Assembly (NCBI GenBank): GCA_002690915.1
Contig: NZGF01000042.1
Coordinates: 1 to 60,714, forward strand
Source of the DNA: Crocinitomicaceae bacterium
Lineage (GTDB): Bacteria; Bacteroidota; Bacteroidia; Flavobacteriales_D; Sanyastnellaceae
Length of the DNA: 60,714 bases
Direction of reading: 5' to 3'
Position numbers and translations under genes: made by a program. Positions 24,925-34,035 of the stretch are shown one piece after another. Below the pieces are notes generated by a model. It searched no databases, had not been told where the DNA came from, and saw only the letters and a program-made list of their open reading frames with translations. Within the stretch, counting starts at the first letter, position 1. Each line of letters starts with the position of its first letter.

Positions 24925-25470
24925 TTATTTCAAGTCTTTCAATGCATTCCAACGCGGGTCAATTCCATCGTTCTCATCTGTTCCCCCATCGTCCGATGAC
25001 CCATCCGGATCGGACGACGGTTTTCCGCCTCCATTCAAATACGCTGTCATAGCAGGGTCGCATTGGTCTTCAGATGTGTGCAGTCTGCGCGAGGGCAGGT
25101 GCAAGTGCATCCACTCGAAAATGGGCTGACTGAGATCCAGTTCATGGCATTCAGGGCCCAATGTCCAAATCTCTTCTTCTGTATTCGTTGACTCGCCGAG
25201 CTGGACAACCAGACGCTCATCGAAAGAAAGTGGGATTTGAATATTTCCAAGGCAACGGTCGCATGGAAGGGTTGCAGCGCCGTTGAAGCGCACAATGCAA
25301 TCCATTTTAGAACCGAGCTTGTCAATGGTCACTTCTGCTTCACCGCTGATTTGATCGGTTTCAGAAGAGGGAAAAGATTCAAAGAACAACGAATCCACCT
25401 CCATTTGGAAGTCATGTTGACCGGGCTTGAGTCCCACGAAAGGGATACGAAAGGGTGCCAAGTGATCCAC
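24925..25470 (-). CDS. DUF177 (YceD-like) protein
   Basis: Family linked to 23S rRNA or L32 accumulation; it is nearly always next to rpmF. From the GTG at 25470 the protein has 181 residues and begins [21 protein letters not shown], as family members do. A Cys pair region ([17 protein letters not shown]) is typical, and the C-terminus is acidic and Gly/Asp-rich. The frame is open for 26 further codons upstream, but these lie across the predicted promoter, so GTG 25470 is the better start; AGGAGG stands two bases before it. Confidence 0.88.
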   Translation of the reverse strand: MDHLAPFRIPFVGLKPGQHDFQMEVDSLFFESFPSSETDQISGEAEVTIDKLGSKMDCIVRFNGAATLPCDRCLGNIQIPLSFDERLVVQLGESTNTEEEIWTLGPECHELDLSQPIFEWMHLHLPSRRLHTSEDQCDPAMTAYLNGGGKPSSDPDGSSDDGGTDENDGIDPRWNALKDLK

Positions 25471-25492
25471 AACCTCCTCATTTTGGGGAGTG

Positions 25493-25524
25493 CAAAGGTA
25501 GTCACAACAACTCGATTGAACAAA
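25493..25524 (-). promoter_or_regulatory. DUF177-rpmF promoter (TTTG-N20-TACCTTTG)
   Basis: On the minus strand a TTTG (-33, 25524-25521) and a perfect -7 box TACCTTTG (25500-25493) are separated by 20 bases, the best two-part promoter match in the window. Transcription should start near 25488, inside the alternative long frame of DUF177, and so supports the GTG start. Confidence 0.65.
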
Positions 25525-25562
25525 TTTGATTTCGCAGCCAATTTGCAAACGACTGAAATCTG

Positions 25563-26630
25563 TTAGTAGCTCTCTTTCCTCTTGGGTTGAGCAATCTCGA
25601 GGGGGTTTGCTGTCAACTCCCGGTAATCTATCCGGTTGAATCGGATGTCCCGCGCCATGTAGATCGCAGCGCGCAACGAATCGGGGCTTGCAATGCCTTG
25701 CCCAGCAATGTCAAACCCCGTCCCATGGTCTGGGCTGGTTCTTACGATGGGCAACCCGGCCGTAAAATTTACGCCGTTTCCAAAGCTCAGAGCCTTGAAT
25801 GGTCCAAGTCCTTGGTCGTGGTACATGGCGAGTACGCCGTCAAATTGCCGGTGCGTTCCGGCACCGAAGAATCCATCCGCAGGGTAGGGGCCCATGACAA
25901 ACTTGCCTTCGGCGCTAAGCGCCTTGATTGCAGGAGCAATGATGCGCTTTTCTTCGTCGCCCATGAGCCCATTGTCGCTGGCATGGGGATTCAGGCCGAG
26001 TACTGCGATACGGGGTTGTGTAATTCCGAAATCCCGCAGCAGAGAATCGTGCATCAACCGCGTTTTGGCCATGATTAAATCCGGATTGAGCAAGGTGGAC
26101 ACATCTTTGAGGGCGACATGACCTGTGCACATACCGACACGGAGATCCCCAGAAACGAGCAGCATGAGTACCTCTTCAACATTGGCAAAGTCCGCCAGGT
26201 ATTCTGTGTGTCCAGGGTGTTTGAATGCTCCTTGCCGCATGGCCTCCTTATGTATGGGGAGCGTGACCAATACATCAACTTTAGTGCTCGCCAGGTCGTT
26301 AACCACTGTTTCCAATGCGTTCATCGCGAAGTCACCTGCAGCGCCACTCACCTGACCCCACTGGATGTCCCACGGTTCCTCCTGTATGTTCACCACGTTA
26401 ACCTGGTCTGGCTTCGCTTTGTCCGCACCTTCCACAACAGACCACTTGACTTCCGGCTCACCTGCCCTTTCGAGGGCGGCTTCAATCAGGTTGCTGGTGC
26501 CATAGAATACGGGCTTTGCTTCCCGGAACATCCGATTGTCTTGAAACGCCTTGACGAGGATTTCGGCGCCAATCCCGTTAGGGTCGCCGCAACTGAATCC
26601 GATGGTTGTTGGTTTTTTTTTGGAAGCCAT
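25563..26630 (-). CDS. pdxA: 4-hydroxythreonine-4-phosphate dehydrogenase
   Basis: NAD-dependent enzyme of pyridoxal phosphate synthesis (DXP-dependent route). From ATG 26630 it has 355 residues beginning MASKKKPTTIGFSCGDPNGIG, the expected PdxA start. Metal-binding histidines occur in LPIHKEAM/PGHTEYLADF, LNPHASDNG and YHDQGLGPFKAL, and RTSPDHGTGFDIAG closes the active site. The longer open frame upstream runs into the divergent T9SS gene and is rejected. A near-consensus -7 box (TAACTTTA, 26647-26640) lies nine bases before the ATG. Confidence 0.95.
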   Translation of the reverse strand: MASKKKPTTIGFSCGDPNGIGAEILVKAFQDNRMFREAKPVFYGTSNLIEAALERAGEPEVKWSVVEGADKAKPDQVNVVNIQEEPWDIQWGQVSGAAGDFAMNALETVVNDLASTKVDVLVTLPIHKEAMRQGAFKHPGHTEYLADFANVEEVLMLLVSGDLRVGMCTGHVALKDVSTLLNPDLIMAKTRLMHDSLLRDFGITQPRIAVLGLNPHASDNGLMGDEEKRIIAPAIKALSAEGKFVMGPYPADGFFGAGTHRQFDGVLAMYHDQGLGPFKALSFGNGVNFTAGLPIVRTSPDHGTGFDIAGQGIASPDSLRAAIYMARDIRFNRIDYRELTANPLEIAQPKRKESY

Positions 26631-26674
26631 TCGAGGGCGTAAAGTTAACGGTTGGCCTCCTTGTCCTAACTTGC

Positions 26675-29356
26675 ATGAAGATGGTTTTTCAACGGTTTTT
26701 CGCGCGGTCAATTCTGCTGGTGTTGCCCCTTGTTTTTTGGGTGTCATCAGCCCACGCAACCCACAACCGGGCCGGTGAGATTACCTATACCCACGTGGAG
26801 GGATTGACCTACGAAATCCTCATCACAACCTACACCAAAACCAGTGCGCCGGCCGATCGACCCTGGCTGTATTTGTATTGGGGGGATGAGGTAGATGAGC
26901 CCATCGATAGCCTCGAGCGGGAAATCGTCCAATTGCTGCCCGATGACATCCAAATCAATCGCTACCGCGGAAACCACACGTACGGAGGACCGGGAATTTT
27001 TGAAATCCGTGTGGAGGACCCCAACCGGAACCAAGGCGTGCTCAATATCCCGGGTTCTGTCGACGTCCCGTTCTCCATTAGTACGTTATTGATCATCGAT
27101 CCCCTCGCTGGGCACAACAACTCGGTGCAGCTTTTGAATCCCGCGCAACAAAACGCTTGCCTCTTTCAGCAATGGATTCACAATCCTGGCGCCCATGACC
27201 CCGATGGTGACTTGCTTACGTACGACCTCGTCCCCTGCCGGGGATTCGATTCGGACATCATTCCAAATTATGTACCCCCAGATGAGGTGAGTCCTGAAGA
27301 CGACAGTTTCACCATTGATGCTGATAATGGCGACGTCGTCTGGGAAGTTCCGCAGATTGCGGGCATTTATAATTTGGCCCTGCGCATTCAAGAATGGAGG
27401 GATGTGGAGGGGGTGCTCATCAAGGTAGGCGAGGTGGTGCGTGACATGCAAATCACCGTGGAGTCGTGTACGAATCAGCCGCCCGAAATTGCCAACATCC
27501 CCGATACCTGTGTGGTGGCCGGGAGCTTCCTTTCTTTCTTGGTGAATGCTTCTGATCCGGATGGAGACAGCGTGGACTTGGATGCGATAGGAGGCCCACT
27601 TTCTGAGGTTGAGAACCCGGCTAATTTTTCCGATCTCGGTGCCGGAATCGGCCAGTTTGTATGGTCTCCTGAGTGCACAGAGGTTCGTGAAGCACCCTAC
27701 CAAGTTGTGGTGCGAGCGGAAGATAATAGTGGACAAGTGCAATTGATGGATTTGGAGACCTTTCAAATTCGTGTGGTGGCACCCGCCGCTGAAATGACAG
27801 CGGCAGAACCCGTTGGAAATGCGATTCTCTTGGAATGGAATGCGCACGAATGTACCGGAGAGTTGCCCGGCTGGAAGTCCTCCACAGGCCACTACCACGT
27901 CTACCGCAGGGTAGATTCTCTGGACTGGACGCCCAATGCGTGTGAGACGGGCATCCCCGACTCTTATGGCTTCACCTTCCTCGGGACGGTCGAGGGGTTG
28001 GACAACACAGTGTACATCGACGAGGACTTGCTCTCGTTTGGTGCCACATACTGTTACCGTGTGGTTACGGAGTGGCCGGGCAGCGGTGAGTCAATGGCGA
28101 GCAACGAGGTCTGCGCTACGATTCGGAAGGATGTCCCCGTCATCACCCGGGCATCCATCGAAGCGACGGATGAGGTGAACGGAGCTGTGGATCTGCGGTG
28201 GTCGCCACCCACCGATGCAGACACCGTGGTCTTTCCCGGTCCTTACCGGTACCGGGTTTTAGGCAGTGCAGTGGGCTCGGTATCCATGGAGGTATTGCAC
28301 GAGACGGCTCCGGGTCCGTACCTCAACGCACCGGACACAGCGTGGCTCCTCGAAGGCGTGGATACCCAAAACCTAAGCTGGGTCTTCAGGGTGGAATGCG
28401 TAAGTTCTGCTGGGGAAATGGGTGTGTCTGCCCCTGCTGAGACCCCTTGGTTGGCGCTGGAGCCCAACGACAACGCCTTGACGTTGACCGTATCCGGGGC
28501 CTTTCCTTGGTGGGTCGATGCCTACGATATCTACCGAGAAGGCGATGCAGGCTTTGACTGGCTTGCGACCACGAGCGAGCCGACCTTTACCGATACGGGG
28601 CTGGTTAACAATCGCGCGTACTGCTACCGCGTCGAAACGGTTGGGCATTACGACGGGGATGCTCTGCCCGGACCGCTCTTGAATTGGAGCCAGCGAGCCT
28701 GCGCGAAGCCGTTCGATTACACCCCGCCATGCCCGCCTGACTTTGCGATGGAACCGGATTGCGTCGAGGAGCAAAACAATCTGGCATGGAGCAACATCGC
28801 CGGGTGTGCTGACGATGTTATGGCGTACCAATTGTACTGGGCTCCAACGCTCATTGACACGTTGCGGCCGGTCGAAATTTTCAGCGATCCCACACAATTG
28901 ACCTACACCTGGAACGAGGAAGGTGAGCGTGGGACCATCGCTGGCTGTTTTGCCGTGACCGCGTTGGATAGCTTGCAATCCGGACCGGACGGAGCGCTGC
29001 GTCGAAACGAAAGCGCACTCAGCGACACGCTGTGTGCGGACAATTGTCCGTTTTACTTTTTGCCCAATGTGTTCACGCCCAACCTCGACCAGGTGAACGA
29101 TACCTTCCAGGCTTTTCCATGGAAATTCATCGACTCCTTGGAAGTGCGGATCTTCAACCGCCTGGGCGAGGAGGTTTACCAGACGAACGATCCTGACGTC
29201 AACTGGAACGGCATGCACAAAGAAGGACGGATGTGCGCTGACGGCGTTTACTACTACACCGCTCGGGTGTGGACGATTCGGCTCGTGGGCTTGGTAGAAG
29301 AGCGGTTCAGTGGTGAACTTCACTTAATGGGAGGTGTTGGACCACTAAGCGAATAA
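26675..29356 (+). CDS. Large secreted protein with gliding-motility/T9SS type B C-terminal domain
   Basis: An 893-residue exported protein. A signal peptide (about 1-28, ending SSAHA) is followed by an N-terminal region starting THNRAGEITY that is common in this Bacteroidota group. Then come Ig/cadherin-like repeats (HDPDGDLLTYDLVPC, SDPDGDSVDLDAIGG) and several fibronectin-III-like segments (AILLEWNAHECTG, AVDLRWSPP). The last 90 or so residues form the CHU_C-type domain (FLPNVFTPNLDQVNDTF, VRIFNRLGEEVYQ, WNGMHKEGRMCADGVYYY), a type IX secretion sorting signal for surface attachment. ATG 26675 gives a clean signal peptide. The ligand or adhesive role is unknown. It sits between pdxA and ribE. 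Confidence 0.88.
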   Translation: MKMVFQRFFARSILLVLPLVFWVSSAHATHNRAGEITYTHVEGLTYEILITTYTKTSAPADRPWLYLYWGDEVDEPIDSLEREIVQLLPDDIQINRYRGNHTYGGPGIFEIRVEDPNRNQGVLNIPGSVDVPFSISTLLIIDPLAGHNNSVQLLNPAQQNACLFQQWIHNPGAHDPDGDLLTYDLVPCRGFDSDIIPNYVPPDEVSPEDDSFTIDADNGDVVWEVPQIAGIYNLALRIQEWRDVEGVLIKVGEVVRDMQITVESCTNQPPEIANIPDTCVVAGSFLSFLVNASDPDGDSVDLDAIGGPLSEVENPANFSDLGAGIGQFVWSPECTEVREAPYQVVVRAEDNSGQVQLMDLETFQIRVVAPAAEMTAAEPVGNAILLEWNAHECTGELPGWKSSTGHYHVYRRVDSLDWTPNACETGIPDSYGFTFLGTVEGLDNTVYIDEDLLSFGATYCYRVVTEWPGSGESMASNEVCATIRKDVPVITRASIEATDEVNGAVDLRWSPPTDADTVVFPGPYRYRVLGSAVGSVSMEVLHETAPGPYLNAPDTAWLLEGVDTQNLSWVFRVECVSSAGEMGVSAPAETPWLALEPNDNALTLTVSGAFPWWVDAYDIYREGDAGFDWLATTSEPTFTDTGLVNNRAYCYRVETVGHYDGDALPGPLLNWSQRACAKPFDYTPPCPPDFAMEPDCVEEQNNLAWSNIAGCADDVMAYQLYWAPTLIDTLRPVEIFSDPTQLTYTWNEEGERGTIAGCFAVTALDSLQSGPDGALRRNESALSDTLCADNCPFYFLPNVFTPNLDQVNDTFQAFPWKFIDSLEVRIFNRLGEEVYQTNDPDVNWNGMHKEGRMCADGVYYYTARVWTIRLVGLVEERFSGELHLMGGVGPLSE

Positions 29357-29357
29357 T

Positions 29358-29954
29358 ATGTTTACAGGAATCATTGAGCAGAACGGCCGGATTGAAAACG
29401 TGGCGCACGAAGGGACAAACGTGCACTTCACAGTATCCGCACAGTTTGCAAGCGAGTTGCAGGTCGACCAGAGCGTGGCGCACGATGGAGTGTGCCTCAC
29501 GGTCGTGAAATTGTTTCAAGGGTCGTACGTGGTGACTGCTATCCAGGAGACCATGGAGCGAACGAGCTTGGGCCAGTGGAAAGAAGGCAGTGTGGTCAAC
29601 TTGGAGCGTTGCACACAACTGGGGGGACGCCTCGACGGGCATCTCGTGCAGGGCCACGTTGATACTACCGCGATACTGCATCATGTTCAGGACGAGGGCG
29701 GCAGTTGGGTGGTGGAGTTTACCCATGAAGCTCACCCCGAATTTGTCACAGTTCCGAAAGGCTCCATTACGGTCAATGGGATCAGCCTGACCGTAGTGGA
29801 TTCCAAGCCCGAAGGGTTCAGCGTGGCCATCATTCCCTACACCTGGGAGCACACCAACCTCCGCATGCTCGAGGCGGGTGACCGGGTCAATTTGGAATTC
29901 GATGTGATCGGGAAGTACGTTGCCCGAGTGCTCAGTCAGCAAGGACGGATTTAG
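29358..29954 (+). CDS. ribE: Riboflavin synthase, alpha chain
   Basis: Dismutates two 6,7-dimethyl-8-ribityllumazine molecules into riboflavin. The 198-residue protein contains two lumazine-binding repeats: the N-terminal [13 protein letters not shown] with [12 protein letters not shown], and the C-terminal GHVDTTA with [14 protein letters not shown] and [10 protein letters not shown]. It starts one base after the stop of the T9SS cargo gene, so there is no room for an FMN riboswitch and it is probably read from that transcript. Its 3' end overlaps the convergent lptB by 23 bases. Confidence 0.96.
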   Translation: MFTGIIEQNGRIENVAHEGTNVHFTVSAQFASELQVDQSVAHDGVCLTVVKLFQGSYVVTAIQETMERTSLGQWKEGSVVNLERCTQLGGRLDGHLVQGHVDTTAILHHVQDEGGSWVVEFTHEAHPEFVTVPKGSITVNGISLTVVDSKPEGFSVAIIPYTWEHTNLRMLEAGDRVNLEFDVIGKYVARVLSQQGRI

Positions 29955-30696
29955 GGCGAAGCACGAAGTTTTGCCCAAGGTACACGCGCCTGACTTGTTC
30001 GTCCGAGGCCAACTCTTCTGCGGTGCCGTGCTTCAGGATACGGCCTTCAAATAGCAAATAGGCTCGGTCGGTGATGTGTAGAGTCTCCTGTACGTTGTGA
30101 TCGGTGATGAGAATTCCGATGCGGCGCACGCGTAGTTTTTCCACGATGCGCTGGATGTCCTCTACGGCGATCGGATCTACACCGGCGAATGGTTCGTCGA
30201 GCAGGATGAACTGAGGATCCGTTGCCAATGCCCGAGCGATTTCCGTTCTTCGGCGTTCGCCTCCGCTTAGCACGTCGCCATTGGATTTACGCACCTTTTC
30301 CAATCCGAATTCTCGGATCAACTCCTCCAACCGCTCTTTTTGCTCCGACTTGGACAAGGATTGCAATTCGAGGATGGCCATGATATTGTCTTCCACCGTG
30401 AGTTTCCGGAAGACCGAAGCTTCCTGCGGCAGGTACCCGATGCCCATGCGCCCTCGCTTGTACATTGGGAGGTCCGTGACTTCTTGGCCGTTGACGTAGA
30501 CATGCCCCTCATCTGGTTGCACCAGGCCGACCACGGCGTAAAAGCTGGTTGTTTTGCCCGCACCGTTAGGCCCGAGCAATCCCACGACCTCGCCGGGGTT
30601 GACTTCAAGGGAGACCCCGTCGACTACCCGGCGTTTACCGTATTGCTTGACCAATCCTTCCGCGCGAAGGGTAGCAGGGGTAGCGGGTTTTTTCAT
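29932..30696 (-). CDS. lptB: LPS export ABC transporter ATP-binding protein LptB
   Basis: ATPase that powers extraction of lipopolysaccharide from the inner membrane with LptFG. The 254-residue protein has Walker [15 protein letters not shown], the Q-loop [17 protein letters not shown], the signature [15 protein letters not shown], Walker [16 protein letters not shown] and the H-loop [23 protein letters not shown] and [11 protein letters not shown] are LptB-specific. A near -7 box (TAATTTAG) lies four bases before its ATG. LptF/G are not in the window. Confidence 0.95.
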   Translation of the reverse strand: MKKPATPATLRAEGLVKQYGKRRVVDGVSLEVNPGEVVGLLGPNGAGKTTSFYAVVGLVQPDEGHVYVNGQEVTDLPMYKRGRMGIGYLPQEASVFRKLTVEDNIMAILELQSLSKSEQKERLEELIREFGLEKVRKSNGDVLSGGERRRTEIARALATDPQFILLDEPFAGVDPIAVEDIQRIVEKLRVRRIGILITDHNVQETLHITDRAYLLFEGRILKHGTAEELASDEQVRRVYLGQNFVLRPKSVLAD

Positions 30697-30722
30697 GGGT
30701 CTAAATTAAGGGCACTACCGTA

Positions 30723-33200
30723 TCAAATACCTACAGAGAATCCAATTCGAATGCCCCGGCTGGCTGGATCCGACAAGCGCAAATCGGAGCGCCACACCCC
30801 ATCAACGCGCAAAACGCCAAAGATGTTTTCCAAGCCGACGCTGTACTCGGTGTAGGTTCCGTTCAGTCCTGTGGTTTCTTCTGGCAGTTCCAGCAGGGCT
30901 TCGTGCCGCACGTCCCAGCTGCCTGCGATGCTTTTTACGCCCACGACCTCGCGCAGTTCGAGTCGGCGAATCAAGGGAAGGTGGTTGAATAGGATGCCTT
31001 CTCCGTGCCACTCGACATTGGCACTGACCCATTGGTCTGTTACCTGCTCGAACAGGCGAAGCATGTTGAAAGCTTCTTCCGTCATGAAAAATGTTCCGCT
31101 TGCCGGCACTACCTCCATCAAGGGGAAAGGTGCCGTTCCGAAATATTTTCCTGCGATCGCGAGCCATTCCAATTGCCCCCACCAACCAAGGCGGATTTCA
31201 TCGTAAGCTTCCAACGTGCACCGGGTGTAGTTGTATTGAGATCCCATGACGTTGGGCATGGCCCAGGTAATGGTAGCGTCTAGCACCGGCCACTCTGTCC
31301 CCAAGCTGCGCCGAACGAATTCCCCCCCTACGAATTGTTCTCCTTTGGCGAACCGAAGGGCACCTGTTGCTTCGGTGGTGATCAAGCGTTCGATGGGCAA
31401 TCCCGTCTCAGGGTTGAGAAAATTCCATTCGCCACGCATGCCGACTCGGCGGTGCCGCCATTCGAAAAACGCTGTGAATCCGGTGCCGAATTCGTGCGTA
31501 ATTGACGCCTCGCTCCTGAAGACTTCCGACAGCAGGTTGACGCTATCTGTGCGCAGCGCTGAGGTAAACGCCTCGCCTTGCTCCAACAAGCCTACCATAC
31601 CGAATTGCTCGATGTCGTGTTTGATTTCAAAAAAAGCCTCTGTTCTCGGCGTCTTACGGAAGATCAGATCGGACGCTACGCCGGCTTTCCACCGTTGGTC
31701 GTAGGTGCCGTAGGCCAAGAAAACCGAAGGCATGAACCGGGTGCTAAAGGCATTGGAGGTTTGAAGGTCCAAACGGAAGCGGTTGCCTTCAGTGGGGTTT
31801 TGGGTGTACGCGGACCACCATGCACCTATTTCAAGAGGCCCCGCCAGCACAAACCCGGAGCCAAGGAAGTACCCCGCGCCCTTGACGAACCGCCACTGCG
31901 GCAGGGACATGACGGAGTCGGTCATCTCGAAAATACCGGATTCGATATCCAACAGTGGCACCGTCCGCATGCGGTCCCACTCGGCATCGGTTCGCCGGAT
32001 GGCGAGCGAATCAAAGGTCATATTGCGGCCCTTAGCGAGTGCTGTATCCTGAACGGCTTCAGACCAACGTTGGTCCGAGATGGAGCTCTTACGACGGAGG
32101 TAGGCCCCAAATGTTCGATTGGCGATGCTCATATCGAACACCACCGAATCGGCGTCGAGCATCCATCGGTTTTCGCCGTTGTCTCCAGGAATGAGCCGGT
32201 ACGATTGGGACCACTCCATGCCCCGAACAAAATTGATGTTCGCGGACGGGCTCAATTGGGCATCCACACGCGCCAAAGCCAGGGTTAATGTATCCACCCA
32301 GAGTTCTCCTTCGAAAGTCATTTCGCCCTTGCGTCGAGGTAGAAACGCCATGTGAAAAGTCCTGCGGTCGTTGAAATCCAAGGTATCGAGGATGTAGAAC
32401 CGGTAATGAGCATTGGCCCGGTCGTGCAGCGGTGAGGTGAACATCCGGTCGAGCATCAACAATTGGTTGTCGTAAAGGTTGATTTCCGGAAATCGGCCAT
32501 TCATGGCAGCGGCAGACAGATCCCCGCCTGAACCGAAATCACCACTGACCTGGGAAGCGAGCACATGGGTGGTTTTCCGCTTGGGACGCGATTGCCATTC
32601 CTCTTCCGCGATAATTTCCCCTAACATCACGGGCAATGCGCTTCGGTTATCGTTGTGGTGCATGTAATCAAACACGAATCCAAACGCTCCCCAGTACCAC
32701 GCATCTGCTTGGTCCTCTTCAATGTCATTAAAGTCGACCTCAATGCGGCTGTGGATGCGCTGCCAACCGGCGGGCAATGTGGCGGGGTTATTGGAAGGTT
32801 TTGCGTCGATGATGCGCTGTATGAGGGGCTTTGCCGGATTTTCTTCTTTTCTATTGGGTCGTACTTCCGCTGCCCCAAGGTCAAAAGCTCTCGGTTCCAA
32901 GCTGACGTTAATTTGCTGGGAAATACCGCGGACGACAGTAAAGCTTTGGGAAGCAAATCCCAAAAACGTCACCGAGAGGCGTCCCGGACGATCTATTGTT
33001 GTAAGGGTGTACCGGCCTTGGACGTCCGTCATGGTTCCGTTTTCACCCGATCCAAGGACCACGCTGACATACGGCAGCGCTTGGCCAGTTACGGCGTCGA
33101 ACACCCTGCCTTTGACCTCTGTAATCTGCGCAGAACTCACGACCACGGATAACGCCACAGCAGCAAAAGCCAATGCCAAGCGGGGAGCGGGGTTATGCAT
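30723..33200 (-). CDS. DUF5686 outer-membrane protein with CarboxypepD-reg-like domain
   Basis: An 825-residue envelope protein. After a signal peptide (about 1-27) comes a carboxypeptidase-regulatory-like beta-sandwich (about 28-110: VKGRVFDAVTGQALPYVSV, GTMTDVQGRYTL), the plug-adjacent domain also found in TonB-dependent receptors. The remainder is the DUF5686 region, beginning ENPAKPLIQRIIDAKPSNNP, and is predicted to be a large beta-barrel ending RIGFSVGI. No TonB box is evident. Function is unknown; homologues are widespread in Bacteroidota. ATG 33200 is chosen because it gives a clean signal peptide; it overlaps the tatC stop by eight bases. Confidence 0.86.
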   Translation of the reverse strand: MHNPAPRLALAFAAVALSVVVSSAQITEVKGRVFDAVTGQALPYVSVVLGSGENGTMTDVQGRYTLTTIDRPGRLSVTFLGFASQSFTVVRGISQQINVSLEPRAFDLGAAEVRPNRKEENPAKPLIQRIIDAKPSNNPATLPAGWQRIHSRIEVDFNDIEEDQADAWYWGAFGFVFDYMHHNDNRSALPVMLGEIIAEEEWQSRPKRKTTHVLASQVSGDFGSGGDLSAAAMNGRFPEINLYDNQLLMLDRMFTSPLHDRANAHYRFYILDTLDFNDRRTFHMAFLPRRKGEMTFEGELWVDTLTLALARVDAQLSPSANINFVRGMEWSQSYRLIPGDNGENRWMLDADSVVFDMSIANRTFGAYLRRKSSISDQRWSEAVQDTALAKGRNMTFDSLAIRRTDAEWDRMRTVPLLDIESGIFEMTDSVMSLPQWRFVKGAGYFLGSGFVLAGPLEIGAWWSAYTQNPTEGNRFRLDLQTSNAFSTRFMPSVFLAYGTYDQRWKAGVASDLIFRKTPRTEAFFEIKHDIEQFGMVGLLEQGEAFTSALRTDSVNLLSEVFRSEASITHEFGTGFTAFFEWRHRRVGMRGEWNFLNPETGLPIERLITTEATGALRFAKGEQFVGGEFVRRSLGTEWPVLDATITWAMPNVMGSQYNYTRCTLEAYDEIRLGWWGQLEWLAIAGKYFGTAPFPLMEVVPASGTFFMTEEAFNMLRLFEQVTDQWVSANVEWHGEGILFNHLPLIRRLELREVVGVKSIAGSWDVRHEALLELPEETTGLNGTYTEYSVGLENIFGVLRVDGVWRSDLRLSDPASRGIRIGFSVGI

Positions 33201-34020
33201 TTTCCCTTTTACGGTAGACACGCTTCGCGATGAGAATGCTGAGCTCATACAGCACGAGCACGGGCAGGGAAACCAACACTTGACTGGTCACGTCCGGTGG
33301 GGTGATCAAGGCGGACAAAATGAGAATGGCGACCAGCGCATGCCGTCGGTAAGTTTTCAAGAGGCTCGGCGTGATGAGTCCTGCTCGGCTCAGAAAGTAG
33401 ACCACCACCGGCAGTTGAAATACCAGTCCGGAGGCTAGTGTGATCGAGGCGACCGTCTTCATGTAGGACATCACGGAAATCCTCGACTGGACATCCCCTA
33501 GCTCGTAGTTCCCGAGGAACTGCAGCGACAGCGGTGCGATCACGTAGTAGCCGAAGCCCACGCCCAAAAAGAACAGGATGGATGAACTAAAACCAATTCC
33601 CCGTGCTGATTGCCTCTCACGCTCTTTTAGTGCAGGCCTAATGAACAACCAGCCTTGCCAAAACACCAAGGGGAAGGCTGCGATGAATCCGGCGATGGCA
33701 GACACCAAAATATGCGTTGTAAAATTTCCGAGCATGGTGGTGTTGATCAGCTCGTAATTGATGCTGTCAACGCACAAGGCTCCTCCAGCTCCTATCCACT
33801 CGGAGAGTTGGCACCAAGCGCGAAAAGTGATAAAATCCACGTGACGCGGCCCAAACAACACGACGTCGAACAACCAGTCTTTGGCCAAGAACAAGCCAAT
33901 GCCCCCGATGACGATAAAAAACGCCGCATAGAAGAGGCGCTTTCGCAATTCTTCCAGGTGGTCCAGGAAGCCCATTTCAATATCCTGTGTGGGCTGGTCG
34001 TCTGGTTGATCCAATGGCAT
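33193..34020 (-). CDS. tatC: Sec-independent protein translocase subunit TatC
   Basis: Core receptor of the twin-arginine translocase, which exports folded proteins. The 275-residue protein has about six membrane spans. It begins with a short acidic extension (MPLDQPDDQPTQDIE) before the standard MGFLDHLEELRKRLF start; the periplasmic insert after the first span (VDFITFRAWCQLSEWIG) is typical for Bacteroidota. FQLPVVVYFLSRAGLITP is the conserved later motif. TatA is not adjacent. A -7 box sits four bases before the ATG. Confidence 0.95.
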   Translation of the reverse strand: MPLDQPDDQPTQDIEMGFLDHLEELRKRLFYAAFFIVIGGIGLFLAKDWLFDVVLFGPRHVDFITFRAWCQLSEWIGAGGALCVDSINYELINTTMLGNFTTHILVSAIAGFIAAFPLVFWQGWLFIRPALKERERQSARGIGFSSSILFFLGVGFGYYVIAPLSLQFLGNYELGDVQSRISVMSYMKTVASITLASGLVFQLPVVVYFLSRAGLITPSLLKTYRRHALVAILILSALITPPDVTSQVLVSLPVLVLYELSILIAKRVYRKRENA

Positions 34021-34024
34021 TGAA

Positions 34025-34032
34025 CAAAATTA
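34025..34032 (-). promoter_or_regulatory. -7 box of tatC
   Basis: TAATTTTG (minus strand) is a perfect TAnnTTTG ending four bases before the tatC ATG: leaderless geometry. Confidence 0.5.
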
Positions 34033-34035
34033 GCC

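Noticed and set aside
27086-27898. Second long antisense frame (about 270 codons) in the same gene
   Set aside because: Same reason: it is a mirror of Asp/Gly-rich coding sequence, with no signal or motif.
28373-29323. Long antisense open frame (about 316 codons) within the T9SS cargo gene
   Set aside because: The opposite strand encodes the recognisable CHU_C domain and fibronectin-like segments; the antisense translation shows no domain and results from composition.
29340-29358. FMN riboswitch before riboflavin synthase
   Set aside because: There is only one base between the upstream stop and the ribE start, so no leader exists.
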